A DNA stretch of 64,000 bases from CAZKHG01 sp964552655 (GCA_964552655.1 CAZKHG010000001.1:62001-126000); one strand, 5' to 3'; positions 49,709-59,114 are shown, counted from the stretch's first letter. A program made the numbers and translations. Notes: generated by a model from the sequence alone, not told the origin.

Positions 49709-50071
49709 CTATTTTTTCTCGCGAGTATCGCAAACACCATTTGAGTTAGTGTCTGTATAATTTACACCCTGGCCTTGACCATTTCCTGCTCCTTTCCCTT
49801 GGCCTCGACCTTGACCACTGCCTTTACTATAACCTTGTCCGTTTCCACTTCCAGCGCCTTGTCTATTTCCCTTTCCATAACCCAAATTCGAATTTGGATT
49901 TGCAGATTGGCTCTCGTAGGTGTCGCATACGCCATTCTTATTATTATCCACGTAATTGACACCATTTTGGTTTTTACCTCTACCAGTTTGACCAGTTAAT
50001 GGATTTTGAGCATTTGTAGTTACAACTATTGCAACTAATGCCAGTGCTGAAAGAATAATTTTTGTTGTCAT
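49709..50071 (-). CDS. Small exported Gly/Gln-rich protein with two EF-hand-type loops
   Basis: A 120-residue protein. Residues 1-21 form a signal peptide ending TTNAQ. Two near-identical 12-residue loops follow: DNNKNGVCDTYE (42-53) and DTNSNGVCDTRE (107-118). Each has acidic or Asn ligands at positions 1, 3, 5, 9 and 12 and Gly at 6, the canonical EF-hand spacing; position 8 is Cys, as in excalibur-like extracellular domains. Between them lies a Gly/Gln/Lys repeat linker (GSGNGQGYSKGSGQGRGQGK). Inference: an extracellular calcium-binding protein, perhaps with one Cys-Cys bridge. It is 145 bases upstream of the DUF2202 lipoprotein. Small proteins with these loops next to DUF2202 proteins deserve comparison across Bacteroidota. 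Confidence 0.85.
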   Translation of the reverse strand: MTTKIILSALALVAIVVTTNAQNPLTGQTGRGKNQNGVNYVDNNKNGVCDTYESQSANPNSNLGYGKGNRQGAGSGNGQGYSKGSGQGRGQGKGAGNGQGQGVNYTDTNSNGVCDTREKK

Positions 50072-50203
50072 GTTAAATTGAATTTAAGTTAATTTGTTTT
50101 TCAATATGACAACTTGCAGTTCAATTAATTGCGGTGATAAAAATAAAGCAATAAAAAATTATATCTAATTATCTGTATATGTAGATATTGATTCTTAAAA
50201 AAA

Positions 50204-51610
50204 TTAGTTCCTCCCCCTGAAAAGGTGGAGAAATCCCTTGTATTTTCCACCCTTAAATTTCTTATTGTCCCAACCAATTGCTTCAATTACATAGTAGTAA
50301 ACTCCTTCAGGGACATCACCTTTGTTCCCATTGAACTGACCATTCCAGCCTTCCCAGGTTTTGGGATCGCCATGGTATTCATACACCAGATTACCCCAAC
50401 GGCTTAAGATGTATATGTTAAAATGTTTGATTGATTTTATTTTTAAGGTGTCGCTAAACTTAAAATAATCGTTGTATGAATCCCCGTTAGGTGTGAATAC
50501 ATTGGGTATTGCCTTAACATCGATCATTGATTTCTCGACTTCTACAAAAAGCACCAATGAATCGCGACAACCTGAAACGGTGCTAATTGCCTTTTGTTCC
50601 AAGGGAAATTTTCCAGGAATGAGTTTAATCTCAGGTTGAACAGTAAAATCAAGGGCAAACGGGTAGCTGTTGCTCCATAAAACACTATCCCCACCTTTTA
50701 AAAAAAGTGTATCATCGTTAATGATGCTCCATTTAATTATATCGGCATTAATAGATTTTGTTTTAAACTCAAGAGATAGCGGAGCTTCATAGGTTTTCCC
50801 ATCTTCCAGATCAATCCATCGGTCATTCTCACTAACCCTGACAGAGAAATCAGCTTTCACTGCTTTGGCAACAATCTCAGCAGTTGAAGCTGACAACACT
50901 CTTCCAAAGGGGTTAGTATTTTTAATACTATAAGACGAGTTGTAGAACGGTGGAGGGTTGTCCATTATAATCCTCAAATTTTTTGTGGGTGGAACCACAA
51001 TGTGAGGATCAGTGGCTGTCCAACTGATATTCTTGAAATAATCACTACCATACTTGTTAATCTCAGGGTGATTGGTCCTGGACAGATCCCAATATGTGAA
51101 CTGATCTAAAACATTAGACCAGTTAGGCGTGGTTATAGCATCCAGGGTTAATCCAACACATGAGTTACGGTAAATGCTGATCGAATTAATCTCAACATTA
51201 TCTATGAAAACCCAGGCTGTATAAATCTCGGTTGAATCAGCTGAATTCGTTATTTTAACGCGATACCCTCCCCTGTCAAGATCTGGTAAAACCGATTCGG
51301 CAACATTAGTTTCGGTTGAAATCAACTCGAACCTGTTTGCAGGAATTGTAATTGTGTTGTTATACTTGTACCAGCTGAAAGTTGATACAGCCCCATCAGA
51401 AAACTTTGCCTTTAGGATTCCCTTTGCAGGTGATACCTGGGATGAAAAAAAAACAAAAATAGAATCCTGATGTGAAGGGTTGCTAAGGTACTGGGTTGTG
51501 CCAACCCATTTTTTGTTCCCCGCAACAGGTGCAAAAAGCTGTGAATAGGATTGAACTGATAATCCAAAGGCTAAAACAAAAAGTATGATTATTCGGGTAG
51601 ATTTAACCAT
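50204..51610 (-). CDS. Secreted protein with T9SS type-B (gliding-motility) C-terminal domain
   Basis: A 468-residue protein. A signal peptide (MVKSTRIIILFVLAFGLSVQ-SYS) is followed by an immunoglobulin-like or beta-rich region of no known family, then a C-terminal domain of about 90 residues: IPNVFTPNGDSYNDYFKFSD, FNIYILSRWGNLVYEYHGD, EGWNGQFNGNKGDVPEGVYY and a basic end. This is the CHU_C/type-B sorting domain that directs proteins to the type IX secretion system. It indicates a working T9SS in this organism. Its job is not predictable. The gene lies 132 bases upstream of the EF-hand-type gene. Confidence 0.92.
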   Translation of the reverse strand: MVKSTRIIILFVLAFGLSVQSYSQLFAPVAGNKKWVGTTQYLSNPSHQDSIFVFFSSQVSPAKGILKAKFSDGAVSTFSWYKYNNTITIPANRFELISTETNVAESVLPDLDRGGYRVKITNSADSTEIYTAWVFIDNVEINSISIYRNSCVGLTLDAITTPNWSNVLDQFTYWDLSRTNHPEINKYGSDYFKNISWTATDPHIVVPPTKNLRIIMDNPPPFYNSSYSIKNTNPFGRVLSASTAEIVAKAVKADFSVRVSENDRWIDLEDGKTYEAPLSLEFKTKSINADIIKWSIINDDTLFLKGGDSVLWSNSYPFALDFTVQPEIKLIPGKFPLEQKAISTVSGCRDSLVLFVEVEKSMIDVKAIPNVFTPNGDSYNDYFKFSDTLKIKSIKHFNIYILSRWGNLVYEYHGDPKTWEGWNGQFNGNKGDVPEGVYYYVIEAIGWDNKKFKGGKYKGFLHLFRGRN

Positions 51611-51798
51611 GCCGTTTATGAAAAGTTCACAATATTAACAAATAAAAAAGAAAATGCCATTTTTTAACATTCTGAACTTGGATTTCGGGTATTTATTGCA
51701 TCATACCTCAATTAATCCTATAAAACCGAACAAAGACTAAACAAACTAATACGGCTGATAATAGAGAAAATATGTTATCAACAATCTTTCAAAGCCTA

Positions 51799-51829
51799 TT
51801 GTTATAACCATTGTGTCCAAGTACATTTG
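51799..51829 (+). promoter_or_regulatory. Promoter of the UvrD/PcrA gene
   Basis: TTG (51799-51801), 20 bases, then TACATTTG (51822-51829). The element overlaps the upstream TTG at 51827, which therefore cannot be a start codon if this promoter is used. Confidence 0.7.
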
Positions 51830-51856
51830 CAGGGTTTAACTAAAAATGATAGCATA

Positions 51857-54175
51857 TTGAACTATTTAGATGAGCTAAGCGAAGTTCAGCGCGAAGCAGT
51901 TGAAAATACCGAGGGGCCAAGTTTGGTGATTGCCGCAGCCGGATCGGGGAAAACCCGCGTGCTGACCTATCGCGTAGCACATCTGCTTACAAAGGGGGTG
52001 CAACCGTGGTCGATACTCGCACTGACTTTTACCAACAAAGCTGCCCGGGAGATGAAAGAACGAATTGCCAGAATTGTTGGCGATACCACAGCTTCGCAGC
52101 TATGGATGGGCACTTTCCACTCGATGTTTCTTAAGATACTCCGTTATGAAGCTGAAAAACTGGGCTACTCAAAAAATTTCAGCATTTACGATACCACCGA
52201 CTCCAAAAATCTTGTCAATTCCATAATCAAAGATTTAAAACTTGATCCCCAGATTTATAAACCGGGCGAAGTATTTGGCCGGATCTCATCCGCCAAAAAC
52301 AACCTGATTACTCCACAGGCCTACTCATCAAACGTTGAGCTAACCTCATACGACCGGCAAACCCGGAAACCGGAAATCGGCAGGATTTATTCGCTTTATG
52401 CACAACGATGCTATAAAGCATCGGCAATGGACTTTGACGATCTGCTTTTAAACACCAATATTCTTTTCAGGGATTTCCCTGATGTGTTGGCCAAATACCA
52501 GAATAAATTCAGGTATATACTTGTTGATGAGTACCAGGATACAAATTACTCACAGTATGTGATTGTAAAGAAACTGGCGGCCATTCACCAGAATGTCTGC
52601 GTGGTTGGCGATGACGCGCAAAGTATATACTCTTTTCGTGGTGCGAAAATTGAAAACATCCTGAATTTCAGGAACGACTATCAGGATTACAAACTTTTTA
52701 AGCTTGAACAGAACTACCGTTCAACCCAAACTATTGTTAATGCTGCCAACAGCGTGATCGACAAAAATAATAAGCAGATTAAGAAAGTGGCATTCTCCTC
52801 CAACGAGGTTGGCGATAAAATCAAGCTCATACGGGCGTTCACCGATCATGAGGAGGGTTACATGGTAGCCTCGGAGATACTTACCATTCAGCAAAGAGAC
52901 CATGCACATAATAAAGAGTTTGCCATACTTTACCGCACCAACGCCCAGTCGAGAATTTTTGAGGAAGCGCTTAGGAAACGAAACATACCATACAGGGTTT
53001 ACGGAAGCTTATCGTTTTACCAGCGAAAAGAAATTAAAGACATCCTGGCCTACTTTCGGTTAACCCTCAACCCCAATGATGATGAAGCGTTGAAGAGGAT
53101 AATCAACTATCCGGCAAGAGGGATAGGTGATACCACTCTTGATCGGCTTGAGGCAATCTCCAATGAGAAAAATCAAAGCATCTGGTTAACGATTGAGCAG
53201 CTCGATAGTACAAATAGCCTTATCAAATCGGGATTGCTGAAAAAGGTTAAGGACTTCACCGAGATTATCAAACAGTTCCAAACCAACGTTTTTACCACTG
53301 AAGCTTATGATGTTGCTTATGCAATAGCCGCAGGGTCAGGGATTATCAGGGACTTAAAAGAGGATAAATCGTTTGAGGGAGTAAACCGGTTTCAGAATAT
53401 AGAAGAGCTGCTTAACAGCATTAAGGAGTTTACAGATTTTCAGAAAAAGGAAGGGGTTACAGAGCTGATTACGTTGGCCGATTTTATGGAAAACGTATCG
53501 TTATTAACTGATCAGGATACCGACAAACCGGAAGATCGGGATAAAGTAACAGTAATGACAGTTCATTCAGCCAAAGGGCTGGAGTTCAACTATATCTTTC
53601 TAACCGGCATGGAGGAAGATCTTTTCCCTTCCAAAATGGCCCTGATGAGTCCGGATGAACTCGAAGAGGAACGAAGGTTGTTCTATGTAGCTATTACTCG
53701 CGCCGCCAAAAAAGCCACCATTTCATTCGCTCAAACCAGGTATAAATGGGGAAATTTAACCCACTGTACACCAAGCCGTTTTGTAAGCGACATTGACCCA
53801 AAGTGGGTTGAGTCATCCGGTGAAATTGAAACTCATACCATTGAATATGAAGATTTCGAATCGGACAGAAGATATGGTGGTAGCTACAAAACAAGAGGGT
53901 TCTCAGGAAAATCATTTACAGGGAGTGAATCAAACGAGTCGAACGGTGGATTATACCGGTTTAAACCGGTTAATAAATCAGCTGAGGAAATCAACCTTTC
54001 CGATGAGCAGACAACCATTGAAACGGGAATGACAGTTTCGCATGAAAGGTTTGGTTTAGGGAAAGTAACAGAAATTGAAGGGGAAGGACAAAACCGAAAA
54101 GCTACAGTTGTTTTCACCGGAGCAGGGAAAAAGCAACTTTTGCTCAAATTTGCAAGGCTTAAAGTTATAAGTTAA
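51857..54175 (+). CDS. ATP-dependent DNA helicase UvrD/PcrA
   Basis: A ~772-residue superfamily 1A 3'-5' helicase for repair and replication-conflict processing. Motifs: Q/I LSEVQREAVENTEGPSLVIA with AAAGSGKT (26-33 from the chosen start), Ia ALTFTNKAAREMKERI, II DEYQDTNYSQY, III VVGDDAQSIYSFRGA, IV LEQNYRSTQTI, V/VI VMTVHSAKGLEF and LFYVAITRAAKK. The C-terminus is a Tudor-like tail (GMTVSHERFGLGKVTEIEGE) that contacts RNA polymerase in PcrA. The start is unusual: no ATG is available. The TTG at 51827 lies in a promoter, so the TTG at 51857 (giving MNYLDELSEVQREAV) is chosen. Confidence 0.93.
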   Translation: MNYLDELSEVQREAVENTEGPSLVIAAAGSGKTRVLTYRVAHLLTKGVQPWSILALTFTNKAAREMKERIARIVGDTTASQLWMGTFHSMFLKILRYEAEKLGYSKNFSIYDTTDSKNLVNSIIKDLKLDPQIYKPGEVFGRISSAKNNLITPQAYSSNVELTSYDRQTRKPEIGRIYSLYAQRCYKASAMDFDDLLLNTNILFRDFPDVLAKYQNKFRYILVDEYQDTNYSQYVIVKKLAAIHQNVCVVGDDAQSIYSFRGAKIENILNFRNDYQDYKLFKLEQNYRSTQTIVNAANSVIDKNNKQIKKVAFSSNEVGDKIKLIRAFTDHEEGYMVASEILTIQQRDHAHNKEFAILYRTNAQSRIFEEALRKRNIPYRVYGSLSFYQRKEIKDILAYFRLTLNPNDDEALKRIINYPARGIGDTTLDRLEAISNEKNQSIWLTIEQLDSTNSLIKSGLLKKVKDFTEIIKQFQTNVFTTEAYDVAYAIAAGSGIIRDLKEDKSFEGVNRFQNIEELLNSIKEFTDFQKKEGVTELITLADFMENVSLLTDQDTDKPEDRDKVTVMTVHSAKGLEFNYIFLTGMEEDLFPSKMALMSPDELEEERRLFYVAITRAAKKATISFAQTRYKWGNLTHCTPSRFVSDIDPKWVESSGEIETHTIEYEDFESDRRYGGSYKTRGFSGKSFTGSESNESNGGLYRFKPVNKSAEEINLSDEQTTIETGMTVSHERFGLGKVTEIEGEGQNRKATVVFTGAGKKQLLLKFARLKVIS

Positions 54176-54210
54176 GTCCCACAAAAATATTTGTTCCAAG
54201 TCGAATATTT

Positions 54211-55455
54211 ATGAAAAAAAACTATTTCATAGTATTACTGATATTCCTGATTTTCTTTGTTATATCATTTCTCACTAACATTCTTGGTCCGATTATCCCG
54301 GAGTTTATAAAGAGTTTTAACCTTAGTAATTCAATGGCAGGGTTTTTACCCTTTGCATTTTTTATTGCATATCTGGTATCCATTCCAGCTGGGATACTCG
54401 CAGAGAAATATAAACCCAGAACCATAATGCAATGGGCTTTCCTGCTTATGTTTGCAGGCGCCTTTTGCTTTGCTGTTTTCCCAGAATACCAGGTGGCATT
54501 AGTTTCACTTTTCACAATCGGAATAGGAATGGCAATGTTGCAGGTAATTGTCAACCCCTTACTCAGGACTTCTGGCGGGGAGGAGAATTTTGCATTCAAT
54601 GCAGTGATTGCCCAGCTGGTTTTTGGAATTGCGTCGTTTATCAGCCCAAAGGTTTACTCAGGTTTGGTAACCTCGCTTAGCAGCCCTGAAAGTGGTAACA
54701 TTCTCATCAGTACTTTAAGATCAATTGTACCCGGCACATTGCAATGGGTTTCAATTTATTGGGTTTTCCTAGTAATAGTAGTGCTGATGCTCGTCCTGAT
54801 TTCAACAGTTAAATTGCCACGGATTGATCTGAAGGAAGACGAAAGAACTGAAAGCAGGCATATTTACAGGATGTTACTAAGAAAGAGGATTGTAATTTTG
54901 TATATTATTGGGATTTTTGCCTACGTAGGAACCGAACAAAGCTTATCGAACTGGATGTCCAGATTTCTGGAAGAATATCATGGTTTTAACCCACAGGTTG
55001 AAGGAGCCAATGCCGTATCGAATTTCTGGGGGCTGATGATGATCGGTTGTTTGCTTGGCTTACTGATGCTCAAGTTTATAGATAGCAGAAAGGTTCTAGC
55101 CATCTTTTCAGGTATGGCTATAATATGTTTATCAATCGCCCTCTATGGAAATGCCGGTTATGCAGTGATTGCCTTCCCTTTATGTGGATTTTTCCTTTCG
55201 GTGATGTGGTCAGTAATTTTTTCACTTGCGCTTAACTCCCTGGATGAACATCATGGCGCATTTTCCGGTTTATTATGTACTGCAATTATAGGAGGTGCCG
55301 TAGTTCCCTGGTTTATTGGTGTGCTTGGGGACTTTATTGGTCTTCGATTGAGTATGACTTTAATTTTCCTAACCCTGGCTTATATTCTGTCCATCAGCTT
55401 CTGGGCAAAACCAATAATTAGCAATAAAACTATCAAAATACATAAACAAGGATAA
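54211..55455 (+). CDS. MFS transporter, FucP-like sugar:proton symporter family
   Basis: A 414-residue protein with twelve membrane helices. Family landmarks include LGPIIPEFIKSFNLSNSMAG and FAFFIAYLVSIPAGILAEKY (helix 2-3 loop) and QVIVNPLLRTSGGEENFAF, which matches fucose/glucose/galactose permeases of the FHS family. GIFAYVGTEQSLSNWMSRF in helix 7 is also typical. The sugar is unknown. It lies 35 bases after uvrD and may be co-transcribed. A GH125 mannosidase is encoded convergently nearby, so mannose uptake is a possible, unproven, link. Confidence 0.88.
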   Translation: MKKNYFIVLLIFLIFFVISFLTNILGPIIPEFIKSFNLSNSMAGFLPFAFFIAYLVSIPAGILAEKYKPRTIMQWAFLLMFAGAFCFAVFPEYQVALVSLFTIGIGMAMLQVIVNPLLRTSGGEENFAFNAVIAQLVFGIASFISPKVYSGLVTSLSSPESGNILISTLRSIVPGTLQWVSIYWVFLVIVVLMLVLISTVKLPRIDLKEDERTESRHIYRMLLRKRIVILYIIGIFAYVGTEQSLSNWMSRFLEEYHGFNPQVEGANAVSNFWGLMMIGCLLGLLMLKFIDSRKVLAIFSGMAIICLSIALYGNAGYAVIAFPLCGFFLSVMWSVIFSLALNSLDEHHGAFSGLLCTAIIGGAVVPWFIGVLGDFIGLRLSMTLIFLTLAYILSISFWAKPIISNKTIKIHKQG

Positions 55456-55525
55456 AAACCTCATTTCCCTGTTTCAATGATCTTGGCGTTATAATATTTT
55501 CATTAATAAACTCAATTGAAAAATT

Positions 55526-56431
55526 CTATTTAACCTCCCACCCATAATCAACATATTTCCAGGTAAAGTCGTCCCCTTTAATGGTGATGTTCACAAAGCC
55601 TTCCTCATAACCCATATTAGGCCCTTTCCACCATCGTGCGCAAACAGCTCCTCCGGTAATAAAATGAATACCATCTATGTAGATATCCTCAACAGTATGA
55701 AGATGACCCTGGAGAACTAATTTCAGATTATGGCCTTTGAAAAGATCAATCACCTCCTTGGAATTATAAACAACCAATGAGGAATCGTTTCCCAAAGTTG
55801 ATCCGTAGTATTTTTGTTTATAGGCTGTTATGAATGGAATGTGAGTTGATATTACTATAGGAGTTGTTGCATCAGTTTTACTCAATTCATTTTTTATCCA
55901 GTCAATCTGTTGATTATCAATACACCCAACGTAACTGCTTTTCTTAGTGTCCTCAACGGAGTTGATAATAAAAAACTTCCATCCTTTATGTTCAAATGTG
56001 TAGTATGATTTCCCAAGCCGTTTTTCAAACATCTTTTCACCGTATTCGGGATTACTTGGATCGGCCTTACTCTTTTTGTAAATACCAAAGATTTCGTGGT
56101 TTCCCAGAGTGTTATAAACCGGGACGTTTATCCCTTTTGCTGTTTCCAGGTATAAGTTGTAGAGTGAATCGGCCCGGCCATAGGATTGACCAAGGGCATC
56201 CATAATCAGGTCGCCACCTGTAATCACAAAATCGGGGTTGAGGTTATTCACTGTATCAATTGCCTGTTTTAATCCCTGCACAGCATTCTGCTCAGGTTGG
56301 ATGTGAATATCGGTCATAAACACAAAGCTGAATGAATCATCATTCTGGTTCTTTCCACTCTTTGTGCAACCTGACAATAACAGGCCAAGAGCCGCTAAGG
56401 CAATAATTAATGAGCCGGAAATTCTTTTCAT
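55526..56431 (-). CDS. Lipoprotein metallophosphoesterase
   Basis: A 301-residue protein with a clear lipoprotein signal (LLLSGC, Cys22). The calcineurin-like metal site is complete: FMTDIHI, VITGGDLIMD, NTLGNHEIFG, VISTHIPFI and LVLQGHLHT. Members cleave phosphomono- or diesters. The envelope location, in a run with a mannosidase and a peptidase, suggests phosphate or phospholipid scavenging, but the substrate is unknown. It is the last gene of the minus-strand run. Confidence 0.9.
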   Translation of the reverse strand: MKRISGSLIIALAALGLLLSGCTKSGKNQNDDSFSFVFMTDIHIQPEQNAVQGLKQAIDTVNNLNPDFVITGGDLIMDALGQSYGRADSLYNLYLETAKGINVPVYNTLGNHEIFGIYKKSKADPSNPEYGEKMFEKRLGKSYYTFEHKGWKFFIINSVEDTKKSSYVGCIDNQQIDWIKNELSKTDATTPIVISTHIPFITAYKQKYYGSTLGNDSSLVVYNSKEVIDLFKGHNLKLVLQGHLHTVEDIYIDGIHFITGGAVCARWWKGPNMGYEEGFVNITIKGDDFTWKYVDYGWEVK

Positions 56432-56481
56432 CTTGATTTAGGTTTATTGTGTTTTAACATAAAATTTAGCAATAAGTTTAG

Positions 56482-57927
56482 CTAAAAAACATTCCAGGTT
56501 AGAATATTTCTTCTCTCATTATATAGCTTGATAATCAGCTCACCAAACAGGGTGTTTGCCCAGGCAAACCATTTCCGGTTAAAATCGTTTGGGTTATCCT
56601 TATGAAATGCCTCGTGCATAAAGCCTGTACCTGCGTGGGTAGCCTTCAGCATCTTCAGGCAATAAACAATTTCCTGATCATCCCGGCTGGTCATTGCCCT
56701 GAGAATAATCCCCATCGGCCATATCTTCTCCTTGCCCGTGTGCGGGCTTCCCTGCCCTTCGGCAGCTTTACCTTTCAGGTAGTAGGGGTTATTTTCGCTT
56801 AACAGGAATTTCCGGGTATTCTGGTAAAATTTATCATCAGAGTTGTGGATGCCCAGGTAAGCCAGTGACATCAGGGAGGGAACATTGGCATCATCCATGA
56901 ACAGCTTGTTTCCAAACCCGTCAACCTCGTAGGCATAAATATTACCAAAACTGAGATGTTCGGCTATTGCGTATTCCCTGATTGCGGTTTCAATCTCAGC
57001 TGCAAACGATTCACATTCCCGGGCGAAATTACTATCATTCATTACCTTTTTATAAATAACTGCAAGCTGGCGAAGCGATTGCGCAGCAAAAAGATTTGAT
57101 GGGATCAGGAACGGATACCAGGTAGAATCGTCGGACGGTCGGAACATGGAACAGACCATCCCGGTTGGTTTAAACGGATTCCCGGTTCCACCGAACGGAG
57201 GCGCATCAATTGTGCTGAACCCTTTTCTTCTGAAGAAATATGGAGAAGTCCCGTCCATTCGTTGCTCTACCCGGAATGTTTTAACAATCAAACGCATGGC
57301 CCGATCCCAATCCTTATCTAACGGGGATGAATCACCTGTAGTTTGATAATACTGATTTGCCAGCCGGATTACATAGCATAACGAATCAACCTCCCACTTC
57401 CGCTCATGAACACCGGGAATTGGCGATGGTATGTCGCTTTCCCATTCCGACTTTTTTGCAAGATCCTTATAAAATGCGTTAGCATACGGATCTTTCAGCA
57501 CGCACTTAACCTGCCTGTTAATCAGCCCTAAAATCATCTTCTTCAGGTTCTCATCCCTGCCGATCAAAGGCATGTAAGGCCAGACCTGCGCCGTGGAATC
57601 GCGCAACCACATGGCATCAATATCGCCGGTAATTATAAAGGTATCAGGTTTGCCATCAACTATCTCAAAATCAACAGTGGTGTCAAGGGTATTGGGGTAA
57701 CAGTTCTCAAACATCCACGCCAGCTCCTTATCGGCTATAGCCGATTTTACCTCATTGATAACATCTTCAACAACCGGGCTTGTAAAGATTCGCTTGCTTA
57801 ATGGAGGCCGGTTTGATGTAAAATCGTTGCTGAATAACCTTAGGTTCATACCTGAAAGTGCAGTTGGTATAATACTGGAACCCGCAACAAAAAACCCACT
57901 ATTTATGATAAACTTTCTTCTGTCCAT
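56482..57927 (-). CDS. GH125 exo-alpha-1,6-mannosidase with Tat-type signal
   Basis: A 481-residue metal-independent alpha-mannosidase. The family signature DAMWLRDSTAQVWPYMPL with TFIITGDI before it, VDSLCYVIRLANQYYQTTGD, FGGTGNPFKPTGMVCSMFRP, and GKAAEGQGSPHTGKEKIWPM are the conserved GH125 blocks containing the catalytic acids. The N-terminus MDRRKFIINSGFFVAGSSI has a twin-Arg motif followed by a hydrophobic stretch, so Tat export is likely. GH125 enzymes trim mannose from alpha-1,6-linked glycans such as N-glycans or yeast mannan. It lies 51 bases after the MenC-like gene. Confidence 0.92.
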   Translation of the reverse strand: MDRRKFIINSGFFVAGSSIIPTALSGMNLRLFSNDFTSNRPPLSKRIFTSPVVEDVINEVKSAIADKELAWMFENCYPNTLDTTVDFEIVDGKPDTFIITGDIDAMWLRDSTAQVWPYMPLIGRDENLKKMILGLINRQVKCVLKDPYANAFYKDLAKKSEWESDIPSPIPGVHERKWEVDSLCYVIRLANQYYQTTGDSSPLDKDWDRAMRLIVKTFRVEQRMDGTSPYFFRRKGFSTIDAPPFGGTGNPFKPTGMVCSMFRPSDDSTWYPFLIPSNLFAAQSLRQLAVIYKKVMNDSNFARECESFAAEIETAIREYAIAEHLSFGNIYAYEVDGFGNKLFMDDANVPSLMSLAYLGIHNSDDKFYQNTRKFLLSENNPYYLKGKAAEGQGSPHTGKEKIWPMGIILRAMTSRDDQEIVYCLKMLKATHAGTGFMHEAFHKDNPNDFNRKWFAWANTLFGELIIKLYNERRNILTWNVF

Positions 57928-57978
57928 AATTTATCAAAACTGATAACCAAATAACTCAATAACCAATAACTAGCCCAA

Positions 57979-59094
57979 CTAATAACCAATCCTGAAACTC
58001 TCACTCCTGACGGTAACCTTATCAAGCATCGCCATGTTGACCTCAACCCCAATTCCGGGTTTTACGGGAACATCCATTGTACCATCGGGGTTAACAATAA
58101 ACTCGGGTGTAACGATATCCTCCTTGTAGTACCTTTTGCTGGCTGATAAATCGCCCGGAAGGGTGAAGTTGGGAAGTGAAGCCATGGCCACATTCCCTGC
58201 ACGCCCAATACCAGATTCCAGCATCCCGCCATGCCAAACCGGAACATTCATTTGGGCACAATAGTCGTGAATCAGCTTTGATTCGGTGAAACCACCAACC
58301 CTGCCGGGTTTGATGTTGATTATTTTGCAACTATTCATCTCAATCGCTGCGCGGGTATCATCCAGCGAGTGGATGCTCTCGTCGAGGCAGATTGGCGTTT
58401 TCAGCTCCCGTTGCAATTTTGCATGATCGAAAATGTCCTCATAGCCCAATGGTTGCTCAATAAGCAGCAGGTTGTAATCATCCATCTGCCTGAAAATTCC
58501 GATATCATTTAGAGTGTATGCCGAGTTGGCATCAACCTGGAGCAGAATATCGGGGTAAACACTCCTGAGGGCTTTAACAAACTGAATATCAAACCCCGGT
58601 GATATTTTTATCTTAATCCTTTTATACCCTTCAGCAAGATAGCCCTCAACCTTTTTTAACAGCTCCTTTTCCGATGATTGAATGCCAATGCTTACACCAA
58701 CATCAATCTTTTTCCTGGTACCGCCAAACATTTGGGAGAGTGACATATTTTTTGACTTTGCAAAAAGATCCCACAGCGCAGCCTCCAGCCCTGCTTTTGC
58801 CATCATGTGGCCACGAACTTTGGCATTGAGCTCAATTGCCTCAGCAATGCTTTTAATGTCTTTACCAAGGATTGAAGGAATCAAAAAATCCTTTAGGATA
58901 TGCCAGGCGGTTTGCACCGTTTCGTATGAGTAAAACGGGGTTCCCTCGGCAACGCTTTCGCCCCAGCCGGTAAGCCCTTCGGAATCGACCCTGACAATGA
59001 TATGTTCCTCATCGTACTCAGTACCCATTGAGGTAACAAATGGTGAAACCAGCTCCATTTTGATATGCCGCAGCTCAACTCTTTCAATTTTCAT
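57979..59094 (-). CDS. Enolase-superfamily racemase/OSBS (MenC family)
   Basis: A 371-residue enolase-superfamily enzyme. Visible active-site elements are KIKISPG (catalytic Lys), LQVDANSAY (metal Asp), LIEQPL (metal Glu), CLDESI (metal Asp), and NIKPGRVGG (second Lys). The fold matches the MenC / N-succinylamino-acid racemase subgroup, in which o-succinylbenzoate synthase (menaquinone) and racemase activities occur on one scaffold. No men gene is near and the window has a long UbiD-like decarboxylase of the futalosine type, so the racemase role is preferred over OSBS. It lies 20 bases after an M14 peptidase, which could supply its substrates. Confidence 0.85.
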   Translation of the reverse strand: MKIERVELRHIKMELVSPFVTSMGTEYDEEHIIVRVDSEGLTGWGESVAEGTPFYSYETVQTAWHILKDFLIPSILGKDIKSIAEAIELNAKVRGHMMAKAGLEAALWDLFAKSKNMSLSQMFGGTRKKIDVGVSIGIQSSEKELLKKVEGYLAEGYKRIKIKISPGFDIQFVKALRSVYPDILLQVDANSAYTLNDIGIFRQMDDYNLLLIEQPLGYEDIFDHAKLQRELKTPICLDESIHSLDDTRAAIEMNSCKIINIKPGRVGGFTESKLIHDYCAQMNVPVWHGGMLESGIGRAGNVAMASLPNFTLPGDLSASKRYYKEDIVTPEFIVNPDGTMDVPVKPGIGVEVNMAMLDKVTVRSESFRIGY

Positions 59095-59114
59095 GGTTTT
59101 ATAAATTAAAGTTG

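Noticed and set aside
49775..49999. Repeat-rich DNA that could suggest a CRISPR or tandem repeat array
   Set aside because: The periodicity comes from Gly/Gln codons of the exported double-loop protein; there are no constant repeats with unique spacers.
51827..51829. TTG as the start of the UvrD/PcrA gene
   Set aside because: It overlaps a TACATTTG promoter element and adds ten residues not seen in the family; the TTG at 51857 fits better.
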